In this document: positions 1 through 8,034 of the stretch, one piece after another
How the letters are laid out: every line of letters begins with the position of its first letter
Position numbering within the stretch: the first letter of the stretch is position 1
Assembly (NCBI GenBank): GCA_947254205.1
Contig: CAMYCE010000034.1
Location: forward strand, 1 to 20,438
DNA length: 20,438 bases
Source of the DNA: an uncultured Prevotellaceae bacterium
GTDB lineage: Bacteria > Bacteroidota > Bacteroidia > Bacteroidales > Muribaculaceae
Direction: 5' to 3'
The notes under the pieces: model-generated
What the model was told of the DNA's origin: nothing
What the model saw: only the letters and a program-made list of their open reading frames with translations
The model's database searches: none
Position numbers and translations under genes: made by a program

Positions 1-53
1 AGAGCATCTGCCTTACAAGCAGAGGGTCGGCGGTTCGAATCCGTCAACGCCCA
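1..53 (+). tRNA. tRNA-Val (anticodon TAC), 3' part
   Basis: The window opens inside a tRNA gene; the acceptor 5' strand and most of the D arm lie outside. The anticodon stem pairs 7-11 with 19-23 around a 7-base loop (12-18) whose middle bases 14-16 are TAC, reading valine GUA codons. The T stem pairs 29-33 with 41-45 around the loop TTCGAAT (34-40). The 3' acceptor strand is 46-52 with discriminator A at 53. No CCA is encoded after it, so CCA would be added enzymatically. Confidence 0.93.
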
Positions 54-56
54 CTC

Positions 57-90
57 AACCCTGTTTTTGATTTCAAAAACAGGGTTTTTT
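57..90 (+). terminator. Rho-independent terminator after tRNA-Val
   Basis: A perfect 14-base inverted repeat (57-70 with 73-86) with a 2-base nominal loop is followed by a T run to 90. It starts four bases after the tRNA end and matches an intrinsic terminator for the tRNA transcript. Confidence 0.85.
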
Positions 91-100
91 ACAGTTTCAC

Positions 101-135
101 ACTATGTCACTATTTGAAATAGTGGGGGGCATAGT
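101..135. repeat. Nested inverted repeat upstream of the lipoprotein gene
   Basis: ACTATG (101-106) pairs with CATAGT (130-135), and inside it CACTATT (108-114) pairs with AATAGTG (118-124), separated by a 3-base loop and unequal bulges. CATAGTT then recurs at 139-145. The rest of 136-270 shows no gene and no convincing promoter. It may be a second terminator-like structure or a 5' regulatory hairpin for the gene starting at 271. Confidence 0.4.
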
Positions 136-270
136 TGCATAGTTTTTCTAATTCGAGTAACTTCGCATGGTTAATTTGAATCAGTAGATTTTCTTGCTGA
201 TAGTACACCAAGCTCAACAACCCATTGAGAAAATCCACTGAACCGTTAATTGCGAAAAAACTGAACAAGA

Positions 271-1356
271 ATGAAAAAATATCTATTTCTTTTTGCCACA
301 CTGGTCATGGTGCTTGGCTCTTGCTCCAAGGAGCATAAGTTTAAAGTTTCGGGGCAAGTAAAAGGAGCCAGCGATTCCACTCAGCTCGTGCTTGAAGTTT
401 CGAGCAATGGCAACTGGTTTGTCGTTGATTCTGCAACAACCAACAGTGAGGGCGCTTTTGATTTTGCCCAAGAAGCCCCCGAGTATCCCAATATCTACCG
501 TGTGCGCATGGGCGAGCAATCCATCTATTTCCCAATTGATAGTATTGATGAATTGACCATTACAACCCATGCCAAAGCCTTTGACACTCAATTTGATATT
601 CAAGGCAGTGAGCATGCCAAGCAGGTGATGAAGATTGATAAAGATGCCATGAAATTGGCCAATGCCGGGGCTGTGCAACTCAAAGAGTGGAAAACGCAGC
701 TGTCGCGCCAAATTCTCACCGACCCCAGTGGCATCGTGGCCTATTATATCATCAATAAATATATTGGTGGAAAACCGCTTTTCGACCCCATGAACGATAA
801 TGACATGAAAATCATTGGCGCAGTGGCCAATGCCTTTGATGCCTTTAAACAAGATGACCCTCGCACTAAATATTTGGTTGACATGACACTTGAGGGCCAG
901 CGTCGTCGCCGTGAACGTGCAGGCGAAGGGCGCCCCATTGTTGCCGAGCAAATCAATGTGATCGACATTAAGTTGCAAGATGCCATGGGCAAGGAACACA
1001 GCTTGCAGAGCGAAACAACCAAGGGCAATGTGGTGTTGTTGAACTTCACCATGTATGACCAGCAGTTCTCGCCTGCCTACAACAAGGTGCTCAACGACAT
1101 CTACACGCAAAACAAGGCCAAAGGATTGGTAATATTTCAAGTGGGTCTTGACCACAACTTGAGCACATGGCGTGCCGCAGCTGCCAATCTGCCTTGGATC
1201 ACAGTCTACGACCCCAATGGAGAACTGTCAAAGAATGTGTCGGCCTATAATGTGTCGAGCATTCCTGCCTCGTTTATCATCAACCGTCAAGGCGACATTG
1301 TGGAGCGTGTTGACGACCCTCTCAAGCTCAAAGCCTCGATAGCCAAATACATGTAG
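271..1356 (+). CDS. DUF4369/thioredoxin-like lipoprotein lacking CxxC
   Basis: This 361-residue protein has a type II signal peptide with the lipobox LGSC (Cys18), so it should be a membrane-anchored lipoprotein. Residues about 22-115 resemble the DUF4369 beta-rich domain found in Bacteroidetes TlpA-like proteins. Residues about 228-361 have a thioredoxin/AhpC-TSA fold pattern: a beta strand VVLLNF, a middle strand, and a cis-proline loop SSIPASF (Pro332). Where redox-active relatives carry WCxxC, this protein reads MYDQQFSP (261-268), so no redox cysteines exist and disulfide chemistry is unlikely. Family knowledge suggests an envelope role, possibly binding or scaffolding; the substrate is unknown. 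It is monocistronic, with a terminator downstream. Confidence 0.85.
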   Translation: MKKYLFLFATLVMVLGSCSKEHKFKVSGQVKGASDSTQLVLEVSSNGNWFVVDSATTNSEGAFDFAQEAPEYPNIYRVRMGEQSIYFPIDSIDELTITTHAKAFDTQFDIQGSEHAKQVMKIDKDAMKLANAGAVQLKEWKTQLSRQILTDPSGIVAYYIINKYIGGKPLFDPMNDNDMKIIGAVANAFDAFKQDDPRTKYLVDMTLEGQRRRRERAGEGRPIVAEQINVIDIKLQDAMGKEHSLQSETTKGNVVLLNFTMYDQQFSPAYNKVLNDIYTQNKAKGLVIFQVGLDHNLSTWRAAAANLPWITVYDPNGELSKNVSAYNVSSIPASFIINRQGDIVERVDDPLKLKASIAKYM

Positions 1357-1385
1357 CCTTGTGCTACACGCCAAGACAACATTTT

Positions 1386-1425
1386 TTTTGCGAATTAAGA
1401 GCGGTTTGATTCGCAAAAGTTTTTA
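1386..1425. terminator. Bidirectional terminator between convergent genes
   Basis: TTTTGCGAAT (1386-1395) pairs with ATTCGCAAAA (1409-1418) around a 13-base loop. A T-rich tract follows on the plus strand, and an A run before it (1382-1389) gives a T run on the minus strand. It separates the lipoprotein gene (+) from the glycosyltransferase (-). Confidence 0.75.
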
Positions 1426-1445
1426 TTTATCAATCTTTGAGGGGG

Positions 1446-2567
1446 CTATTGCTCCAGCATGCGGTTCCAGAAGTCGAGGTAGCGTTGTGCCACCACACGA
1501 GCGGCATTGTGCTTCTCCACAAAGGCACGGCTGGCCCTGCTCATGGCTGGCAGCATGGCTTTGTTTTTGATAATCCACTCGAGCTTGTGGTCGATGTCGT
1601 CGGCGGGAGTGGGCAGCACATTCACAATGGGGTGATTGTCATGTTCGCCAATAAAGTCGTAGTATTCGGGTTCGGCGCCCGACACTGCCACCATGCCTTG
1701 TGCCATGGCAATGAGAGCATTGGTAGCAGGAGTGTAGGAATAGAGCTGGTCGAGCATCACATGGCTATCTCTCATGCGTTGCACATATTCGGCATAGGGA
1801 ACACTCGACACCACCTCCATCTCGCACAATTGAGGAAAACGATCGTGCACTCGCTTGAGTGCAGCCAGCAAGCGGTCGGTGCCTTTGATGACGTTGCGGT
1901 CGGTTTGTATGCCAATAAAAAATTTCACCTTCTTGGGTTCTTTCTCGATGAAATGAGGCTCTATGCCGGTGGTGTCGATGGGAATGCCGGCATAGGCAAG
2001 CCTGTTGCCCAAAACAGGGGCATAGGCTATGTGATATTCATAGAGGCACGACACTGCACCGTCGATTTGCTTCATGAAATAGTCGTTGTATTGCTTCATG
2101 AAGGGCTGTTTCCAGTTGTCTTGCTGTTGTGCAATATACTCCGATGAGTTCACATAGGGCGATGGGTTGTTGCCCACCTTGTAGTCGCTATAGCGATAGG
2201 TCTTGCCGTCGTGGCAGGCACTATAATAGCAATAGTCGGTGCCCAGAGCCGAGAGAATGAGCCGCTTGTTGTGTTGCTTGAGAAAGCTCACTATGGGCTT
2301 GTGTCGCCATGGCTTGAGTTGCAGAAAAATGGGGTTGCTCACTTCCACAATGTCAAAGCCTCGCATGCGTGGCAGGGCAGTGGCCAAGTTGAGCAAGTAG
2401 CGCAGGGTGCCCATCGTGCCCGCGTGTCGCAACAGGTTGATTTCTCTTGCAGTGTTCATCCAAGTCGAGCCGTTGGAGGCCACAACAGCGTGGTGTCCCA
2501 TTTCCCGGAGTTCATGGGCCAAACAGTTGTGCATATTGCTTGCATCGCCTACAAATAGTACTTTCAT
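1446..2567 (-). CDS. GT-B fold glycosyltransferase (GT4-like)
   Basis: The protein has 373 residues when started at the ATG at 2567. That start is preferred because it gives the usual N-terminal strand MKVLFVGDASN; an upstream in-frame start at 2696 would run into the opposing gene and past the promoter. The N-terminal half has Rossmann-like strands (residues 1-80 and 101-108). The C-terminal half has the GT-B nucleotide-sugar domain pattern, with KGTDRLL (228-234) followed by DQLYSYTPATNALIAMAQG (273-291) and a glutamate within SGAEPEYYD (297-304). No signal peptide or membrane segment is visible, so it probably acts at the cytoplasmic face in capsule, LPS or glycoprotein glycan assembly. 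The sugar donor and acceptor cannot be read from sequence. It is divergent from a GT2 gene. Confidence 0.8.
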   Translation of the reverse strand: MKVLFVGDASNMHNCLAHELREMGHHAVVASNGSTWMNTAREINLLRHAGTMGTLRYLLNLATALPRMRGFDIVEVSNPIFLQLKPWRHKPIVSFLKQHNKRLILSALGTDYCYYSACHDGKTYRYSDYKVGNNPSPYVNSSEYIAQQQDNWKQPFMKQYNDYFMKQIDGAVSCLYEYHIAYAPVLGNRLAYAGIPIDTTGIEPHFIEKEPKKVKFFIGIQTDRNVIKGTDRLLAALKRVHDRFPQLCEMEVVSSVPYAEYVQRMRDSHVMLDQLYSYTPATNALIAMAQGMVAVSGAEPEYYDFIGEHDNHPIVNVLPTPADDIDHKLEWIIKNKAMLPAMSRASRAFVEKHNAARVVAQRYLDFWNRMLEQ

Positions 2568-2572
2568 CTGTT

Positions 2573-2606
2573 CAAAGGTAGCTGTTTTTTTGCATAGTTT
2601 CAAAAA
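2573..2606 (-). promoter_or_regulatory. Bacteroidetes-type promoter for the GT-B gene
   Basis: On the minus strand, TTTTTG (2606-2601) is followed by exactly 20 bases and then TACCTTTG (2580-2573). This matches the Bacteroidetes -33 TTTG and -7 TAnnTTTG elements with ideal spacing. If the -7 box ends near -4, transcription starts around 2569, only about two bases ahead of the ATG at 2567. The mRNA would then be leaderless or nearly so. Confidence 0.7.
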
Positions 2607-2640
2607 CATGCCTAATTTTACATAGTTTTTCAAGTAGGCT

Positions 2641-3579
2641 ATGCTTGTTTCAATCGTAATTCCTGTATATAATCGAGCCAAGGTGGTTTCTCGCACATTA
2701 AATTCGGTGCTTGAGCAAAGTCATCGCCCCATTCAGCTGGTGCTGGTCGACAACGACAGTAGCGACGACACGATGCCTGTGCTTCGGCATTTCAGGGAGG
2801 CTCACGATAGCGAGGATTTTAGGGTTGATATTGTGCAAGAGAAGCGGCACACAGCAGGTGCTGCACGCAACAAGGGCTTTGCTATTGCTCGGGGCAAATG
2901 GATCATGTTTTTTGACAGCGACGACGTGATGCACCCCTCGCTGGTAGCGAGCTATGTGGCTCAGGTCAAGGCAGGGCATGCCGATTTAGTGGTGGTGAAG
3001 TGCCAGTTGCACTTGTGTGATGGTCGATGCCGCAATCTGCCGTTTTTCACCAGCGACTTGCTTGCCAATGAGCTGTTGCACAGCATTGTAGCCACGCAAC
3101 GCTACATGGTGCATCGCCATCTTTTTGAGCAAGCGGGCAAGTGGAGCGAAGACTTGCCTTGCTGGAACGACCTTGACCTGGGGGTGCGTCTGCTCTTGCA
3201 AAATCCGGCAGTCGCCTTTATCGATCGTGCGCTGGTGCACATCTATGAGAGTGGCGAGGCGTCGATTACGGGCACGGCTTTTAGCGACAAGTGTGGCGAG
3301 TGGGAGCGTGCTCTCGATGCTGTGCAGAGCCACATTGCTTGCTCGGCATTGAAAAACAAAAACCGCTATTTGCGCCTCGTCGACTATCGTCGCATCGTGC
3401 TGGCAGGGCGATATGCCGCCGAGGGCAAGCCACAGCAGGGCAAGGCTCTCTATGCCAATGCTTGTGCACGCTTGTCGCGAGCTTCGCTGTTGCTGAGGTT
3501 TGCCATGCCGTTGCTCTATGCTTGGATTGGGCGTGGTGGTCGAGGCACTTCGCGAATAGCACGGTTGCTTGTGAGATAA
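2641..3579 (+). CDS. Family 2 glycosyltransferase
   Basis: This 312-residue protein starts with the GT-A nucleotide-binding strand SIVIPVYNR (4-12). It continues with DNDSSDDT (37-44), GAARNKGF (73-80) and the metal-binding DXD-type motif FFDSDD (90-95). These are the hallmarks of inverting GT2 enzymes that add a sugar from a nucleotide-diphosphate donor. A tryptophan/aspartate-rich segment WNDLDLGVRLL follows, as expected for the acceptor side. No transmembrane helix is obvious. It is divergent from the GT-B gene at 2567 and 37 bases ahead of asd. The two adjacent glycosyltransferases probably act on the same surface glycan; the acceptor is unknown. Confidence 0.87.
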   Translation: MLVSIVIPVYNRAKVVSRTLNSVLEQSHRPIQLVLVDNDSSDDTMPVLRHFREAHDSEDFRVDIVQEKRHTAGAARNKGFAIARGKWIMFFDSDDVMHPSLVASYVAQVKAGHADLVVVKCQLHLCDGRCRNLPFFTSDLLANELLHSIVATQRYMVHRHLFEQAGKWSEDLPCWNDLDLGVRLLLQNPAVAFIDRALVHIYESGEASITGTAFSDKCGEWERALDAVQSHIACSALKNKNRYLRLVDYRRIVLAGRYAAEGKPQQGKALYANACARLSRASLLLRFAMPLLYAWIGRGGRGTSRIARLLVR

Positions 3580-3616
3580 ATAAATTGTGATTTTAACCAA
3601 TGATTAATATAACACT

Positions 3617-4627
3617 ATGAGAGTTGCTATTGTAGGCGCCAGTGGCGCAGTAGGACAGGAGTTTATGAAAGTGCTCGACGAGCAAAACTTCCCTGTAGAT
3701 AAGTTGGTTTTGTTTGGCTCTCGCCGCAGTGCAGGCCGCATTTTCACCTTCAGAGGCGAAGACTATGTGGTGCAATTGTTGCAGCACAACGACGATTTCA
3801 AGGACATTGACATCGCTTTTGTGTCGGCAGGTGCCGAGATTTCAAAAGAATATGCCGACACAATCACCAAGTATGGCTGTGTGATGATCGACAACTCAAG
3901 CGCATTTCGTCTCGACGAAGATGTGCCCCTTGTGGTGCCCGAGGTGAATGGAGATGATGCTCTCGATGCCCCTCGCAACATTATTGCCAATCCCAACTGC
4001 ACCACCATTTTGATGGTGGTGGCGTTGAAACCGCTCGACGACCTCTCCCACATCAAAAATGTGCAGGTGGCAACCTATCAGGCTGCCAGTGGTGCAGGCA
4101 TTGAGGCGATGGACGAACTTGCCTTGCAGCAGAGCGAGATAGCCCATGGTAAGCTCAATACCACGGTACACCACTTTCAACATCAATTGGCCTATAACGT
4201 GATTCCACACATCGATGTGTTTCAAGACAACGACTACACGCGCGAGGAGCAAAAAATGTATTATGAAGCTCGCAAAATCATGCACAGCGACATCAGGGTG
4301 AGTGCCACCTGCGTGCGTGTGCCGGTGATGCGTGCCCACAGTGAGGCCATTTGGATTGAGTGTGAACACCCCATCACTCCACAGCAAGCGCGTGCCACCC
4401 TGCAACTTGCCCCGGGCATTGTGGTGATGGACGAGCCTCGCAGCAACACCTATCCCATGCCCAAGGACTGCACTGAGAAAAACCCCGTGTATGTGGGGCG
4501 CATTCGCGAGGATTTGAGTAGCGACTATGGACTCACATTTTGGGTAGTTGGCGACCAAATCAAGAAGGGAGCGGCCCTCAATGCCGTGCAGATAGCTCAA
4601 TACATGCTTGCCCACAAGGCTAAGTGA
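3617..4627 (+). CDS. asd: Aspartate-semialdehyde dehydrogenase
   Basis: This cytosolic enzyme reduces L-4-aspartyl phosphate to aspartate-4-semialdehyde with NADPH, the branch point to lysine/diaminopimelate, threonine and methionine. The 336 residues are the normal family length. The NADP-binding loop is VAIVGASGAVGQ (3-14). The phosphate-side SRRSAG is at 35-40. The catalytic cysteine is Cys128 in NPNCTT, the glutamine-containing active-site stretch is TYQAASGAG (153-161), and the general-base histidine is His241 in RAHSE. The start ATG sits ahead of the first beta strand. It lies 37 bases after the GT2 gene on the same strand, so partial cotranscription is possible. Confidence 0.96.
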   Translation: MRVAIVGASGAVGQEFMKVLDEQNFPVDKLVLFGSRRSAGRIFTFRGEDYVVQLLQHNDDFKDIDIAFVSAGAEISKEYADTITKYGCVMIDNSSAFRLDEDVPLVVPEVNGDDALDAPRNIIANPNCTTILMVVALKPLDDLSHIKNVQVATYQAASGAGIEAMDELALQQSEIAHGKLNTTVHHFQHQLAYNVIPHIDVFQDNDYTREEQKMYYEARKIMHSDIRVSATCVRVPVMRAHSEAIWIECEHPITPQQARATLQLAPGIVVMDEPRSNTYPMPKDCTEKNPVYVGRIREDLSSDYGLTFWVVGDQIKKGAALNAVQIAQYMLAHKAK

Positions 4628-4660
4628 ATGACGCCCCTGAGGCAAAAACGATAATCAACA

Positions 4661-4700
4661 AAAAACACATCGGCAAGCAATAGGCCGATGTGTTTTTGCT
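4661..4700. terminator. Bidirectional terminator between asd and prfB
   Basis: A perfect 14-base inverted repeat (4661-4674 with 4684-4697) has a 9-base loop. Its outer arms are A5 and T5, so each strand has a T run after the hairpin. It lies between the convergent 3' ends of asd and prfB. A run of ten G (4705-4714) follows on the plus strand, just outside the prfB stop codon. Confidence 0.87.
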
Positions 4701-4718
4701 TAATGGGGGGGGGGAATC

Positions 4719-5829
4719 TTAGTCGTCGTTAAACTCCATGAGGTAGGCCTTGATGAAATCGTCGATTTCACCGTCCATCACATCGCCCACGTTGCTGGTT
4801 TGGCAACCGGTGCGGTGGTCTTTCACTCGCCTGTCGTCGAAGACATAGCTCCTGATTTGGCTGCCCCACTCAATTTTCTTTTTTGAGTCTTCAACTTTGC
4901 GCTGTTCTTCTTGGCGATGTTGCAATTCCTTGTTATAGAGAATCGACTTGAGGTTGCGCAGTGCATTCTCGCGGTTTTTGGGCTGGTCGCGAGTTTCGGT
5001 GTTTTCAACCAAAATTTCTTCTTCCTCGCCCGTGTAGGGGTCGGTGTACTGGTAGCGCACACGCACACCCGATTCCACTTTGTTCACGTTCTGTCCGCCT
5101 GCGCCACCGCTCCTGAAGGTGTCCCAAGAGATGCGGGCAGGGTCGAGCACGATTTCGATGGTGTCGTCGACCAGTGGGGTCACAAACACCGATGCAAACG
5201 AGGTCATGCGCTTGCCCTGAGCATTATAGGGCGACACACGCACCAGCCGGTGCACGCCATTCTCGCTCTTGAGGTAGCCATAGGCAAAGTCGCCGGTGAT
5301 GCTTATTGTCACCGACTTGATGCCGGCTTCATCGCCATCGACCATGTGTTCAATCGAGGTTTTGTAGCCGTGTTTTTCGGCCCAGCGCAGGTAGAGGCGC
5401 ATGAGCATCGATGCCCAGTCTTGACTCTCGGTGCCACCAGCTCCCGAGTTGATTTTCAAGATGGCATCCATCTTGTCTTCTTCGTGACGCAGCATGTTGC
5501 GCAATTCGAGTTTTTCAACTTTGTCGAGGGCTTGGTCGTAGAGCTTGTCGAGCTCATCTTCTTCGAGCACGCCTTCTTTCACAAAGTCAAAACCCACTTC
5601 CACCTCGCTCACGGCACTTTCAAGTTCTTTGCAACTGTCGATCCAAAAGTGTAGTGTCTTGATTTTTTTCATTTGTTGCTCGGCTGCTTTTTGGTCGAGC
5701 CAAAAGTCGGGCACGTGGGTGCGCAACTCTTCTTCTTCAACTTCAATTATCTTGTTGTCGATGTCAAAGATACCTCCTCAACGCACCCGTGCGTTCTTGT
5801 ATCTCTTTTAATTGTTCTTGTGTAATCAT
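4719..5829 (-). CDS. prfB: Peptide chain release factor 2 (programmed +1 frameshift)
   Basis: RF2 reads UAA and UGA stop codons in the ribosomal A site and triggers release of the peptide. The gene starts at the ATG at 5829 (MITQEQLKEIQERTGALRRY...). It meets an in-frame TGA as codon 22 (5766-5764) and continues in the +1 frame from GAC at 5765. The joined product is 369 residues, the family size; the second frame alone would lack the N-terminus. In joined numbering the hydrolysis motif GGQ is at 244-246 and the stop-codon recognition tripeptide reads SPY at 199-201, where the common RF2 form is SPF. TAA ends the gene. It converges on asd and lies 72 bases downstream of the acyl-CoA synthetase. 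Confidence 0.95.
5763..5778 (-). promoter_or_regulatory. prfB: prfB programmed +1 frameshift site
   Basis: On the minus strand the site reads AGG AGG TAT CTT TGA C. An internal Shine-Dalgarno sequence AGGAGG (5778-5773) lies three bases ahead of the slippery CTT (5769-5767), followed by the UGA stop (5766-5764) and C. This is the canonical autoregulatory frameshift: when RF2 is scarce, the ribosome pauses at UGA and slips from CUU to UUU to continue with GAC. The strong Shine-Dalgarno stands out in a genome that otherwise rarely shows one. Confidence 0.95.
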
Positions 5830-5901
5830 TCGAGCTAATGATTGGGGTTGTTAATAAATATAGATATGTTGTGTAATAGCTTGGTGTGGAGTTGGCCTGT
5901 G

Positions 5902-7734
5902 TTAATCTTGCTTCTTGAACTCGGCCATGTAGATAGCATCAATGAGCTTGGCATATCGCTTCAATATCACGGCACGCCTTATTTTGAGCGTGTTGGTGAT
6001 TTCGCCTGTTTCCATAGTGAAGGCGCGTGGCATGATGATGAACTTCTTGATTTGCTCATACGATGCCAAATCCTTTTGATAGTCGTTGATGCGGCGCTCC
6101 AGCATGTTGTGCAGGTCGCGATTGTTCACCAACTCCTCGATGCTGCCATAGGCAATGCGTTTTTTCTCGGCATAGGCTTTGAGCTGGTCGAATGCCGGCA
6201 CGATGAGAGCCGACACAAATTTCTTGCCATCGCCAATCACTGCCACTTGCTCAATGAAGATGTCTTGTGCAAGCCTTGTTTCGAGCACTTGTGGCGCAAT
6301 ATACTTGCCGTTGCTGGTTTTGTAGAGGTCTTTGAGACGCTCGGTCAAGACGAGCTCGCCTGCCTCGTTGATCGAGCCACAGTCGCCTGTGTGAAACCAC
6401 CCATCGCTGTCGAGCACCTTGGCAGTTTCTTCGGGCTTGTTGTAGTAGCCCTTCATCACGGTGGGAGCTTTCACCAAAATTTCGTTTTGCTCGCCTATTT
6501 TGATTTTCACGCTTGGCATAGCCGTGCCCACCGTGCCCAGAGTCCAGTTAGAACTTGGGTAGCAGGTCACCGTGGCGCAAGTTTCGCTCAAGCCATAGCC
6601 AATGATGATGTTGATGCCTATGGCGTGAAGAAACTCGGTGATGTTGTCGCTGAGCATGGCTCCTGCTGTGGGGAAAACGTGAGGGTTTTCAAAGCCAATG
6701 GCATTGCGCAAGCGAGAAAATATTTTTTTCTCGAAGTATTGATATTCTTTTTCAAGCAACAAGGGCACTTTCTTGCCGGCACGCTTGTATTTCACATTGC
6801 GTTTAATGCCACAAGCAATAGCCTGCTTAAACATCATGCGCACCAGTGGCTTGGCCTTCGACACATTGTCGCGTATGGCGGTGTAGACTTTTTCCCAAAA
6901 CCGTGGCACACTGCACATGCAAGTGGGGTGAATTTCTTTGACCGCGCGTTGAATCTCTTTGGGATCGTGGTTGATGGCAACTCTAATGCCATGACTGATG
7001 CACAGAAACGACCACCCTAGCTCAAAAATGTGGCTAAAGGGCAAGAAGCTGAGCGAAATGTCGGTTTCGTCGCTCAAGTCGGGGAGCCTGATTTCATGAA
7101 TGAGCTCACAGGCATTAAAGTTGCTGTGAGTGAGCATCACGCCTTTGGGCACACCGGTTGTGCCCGATGTGTAGATGAGGCACATGATGTCGCTTGGCAA
7201 GCCCGCCTGTTTGCGCTCTTCAACGGCTGTGGTGTGGGCTGTTGTGGCTTCCTCGCCCATGGCAAGGAAGTTGCCCCATGAGAGCGAGCGTTGGTCGCCT
7301 TGAGCGTGCACAACACCGGGCTGATAGCTGACGATGACCTTGAGGCCGGGGCATTCATCGAGAAGGGAGTGAGCTATGTCATATTGATGCTGGTCGCCCA
7401 CAAATATCACCTGTGCTCCCGAGTCGTTGATGATATACTTGGCCTCCTCTTTGCTACTTGTGGCATAGATGGGCACAGGAATGCCTCGGTTGCAGAATGT
7501 GGCAAAATGAGAAATTAGAATTTCGGGGCAGTTTTGGCTGAAAATGGCAATCTTGCCCAATTCGTCAAGCCCTGCACGATAGAGCGCGATGGAGGCCTGT
7601 TCTATTTGCTTGCCAAAATTGTTCCATGATAGTGAGGTCCAATCTTCGCTATCATATTCCTTGTAGCGTATGGCTTCACGTTTGCCATATTGCTCGGCCA
7701 GTCGAGGAATTACCTCTACAAACTCATTTGCCAT
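5902..7734 (-). CDS. Long-chain fatty acid-CoA ligase (AMP-forming)
   Basis: This 610-residue ANL-superfamily enzyme activates fatty acids with ATP through an acyl-adenylate and transfers them to CoA. The P-loop A3 motif is YTSGTTGVPKG (188-198). The A5 motif is GYGLSET (379-385). The adenine/ribose motif is GWFHTGD (445-451), followed by TERLKDLYKTSNGKYIAP (464-481), whose lysine 477 lies in the A8 hinge region. Length and motifs match the long-chain acyl-CoA synthetases (FadD15/AasC-like) of Bacteroidetes rather than short-chain ligases. There is no signal peptide, so it is cytosolic or peripheral on the membrane. Exact chain-length preference cannot be read. It lies 72 bases upstream of prfB. 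Confidence 0.92.
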   Translation of the reverse strand: MANEFVEVIPRLAEQYGKREAIRYKEYDSEDWTSLSWNNFGKQIEQASIALYRAGLDELGKIAIFSQNCPEILISHFATFCNRGIPVPIYATSSKEEAKYIINDSGAQVIFVGDQHQYDIAHSLLDECPGLKVIVSYQPGVVHAQGDQRSLSWGNFLAMGEEATTAHTTAVEERKQAGLPSDIMCLIYTSGTTGVPKGVMLTHSNFNACELIHEIRLPDLSDETDISLSFLPFSHIFELGWSFLCISHGIRVAINHDPKEIQRAVKEIHPTCMCSVPRFWEKVYTAIRDNVSKAKPLVRMMFKQAIACGIKRNVKYKRAGKKVPLLLEKEYQYFEKKIFSRLRNAIGFENPHVFPTAGAMLSDNITEFLHAIGINIIIGYGLSETCATVTCYPSSNWTLGTVGTAMPSVKIKIGEQNEILVKAPTVMKGYYNKPEETAKVLDSDGWFHTGDCGSINEAGELVLTERLKDLYKTSNGKYIAPQVLETRLAQDIFIEQVAVIGDGKKFVSALIVPAFDQLKAYAEKKRIAYGSIEELVNNRDLHNMLERRINDYQKDLASYEQIKKFIIMPRAFTMETGEITNTLKIRRAVILKRYAKLIDAIYMAEFKKQD

Positions 7735-8034
7735 GTGTGGTTGTGTCTTTTTTGTTTTATATCAAAATGATTCTATAGCCGCTTTGTTGTGTTGTGAAAA
7801 AACGAGCTATAACTTCTCTTTTTGCAAAAATACTCATTTTTTGTTGTGTATGCATCTATAAATCAAATAAAGCTACTCCTCTTAACAACAATTTGTGCTA
7901 ACTCTCAAAAAAATCTCATTCTTTAACACAATCACCCGGTGTGGGCTGTGCCATGAAATGGCAAGCAGGCGACCCTTGGCTCATGAATTGAGCGGGTCGC
8001 CTGCCTGTGTGGTTGTGCGAGGGGTGTGTGACTA
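7735..8034. other. 300-base intergenic region, no gene
   Basis: This stretch separates the acyl-CoA synthetase from the secreted paralogue pair. It holds the terminator-like hairpin 7965-8004 and, at 7825-7832, a TATTTTTG (minus strand) that fits the -7 consensus for the synthetase gene but has no good -33 TTTG at the right distance. CCATGAAATGG (7951-7961) is a near-palindrome. No ORF here looks real. Confidence 0.6.
7965..8004 (-). terminator. Terminator-like hairpin after the secreted pair
   Basis: GCAGGCGACCC (7965-7975) pairs with GGGTCGCCTGC (7994-8004), an 11-base GC-rich stem. Inside it GCTCA (7979-7983) pairs with TGAGC (7989-7993). It lies 30 bases after the stop of the minus-strand gene at 8035. 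The downstream T tract on the minus strand is weak, so termination is likely but not certain. Confidence 0.6.

Noticed and set aside
283..1155. Long minus-strand ORF of 290 codons opposite the lipoprotein gene
   Set aside because: It mirrors the codons of the plus-strand gene, which has a lipobox and a recognisable fold; the antisense protein has no recognisable domain.
2568..2696. Longer N-terminus for the GT-B glycosyltransferase (start at 2696)
   Set aside because: It would cross its own promoter at 2573-2606 and overlap the divergent GT2 gene; MKVLFVGD at 2567 is the natural first strand.
5842..7020. 392-codon plus-strand ORF opposite the acyl-CoA synthetase
   Set aside because: Antisense shadow of a gene with all ANL motifs; no signal, domain or promoter of its own.
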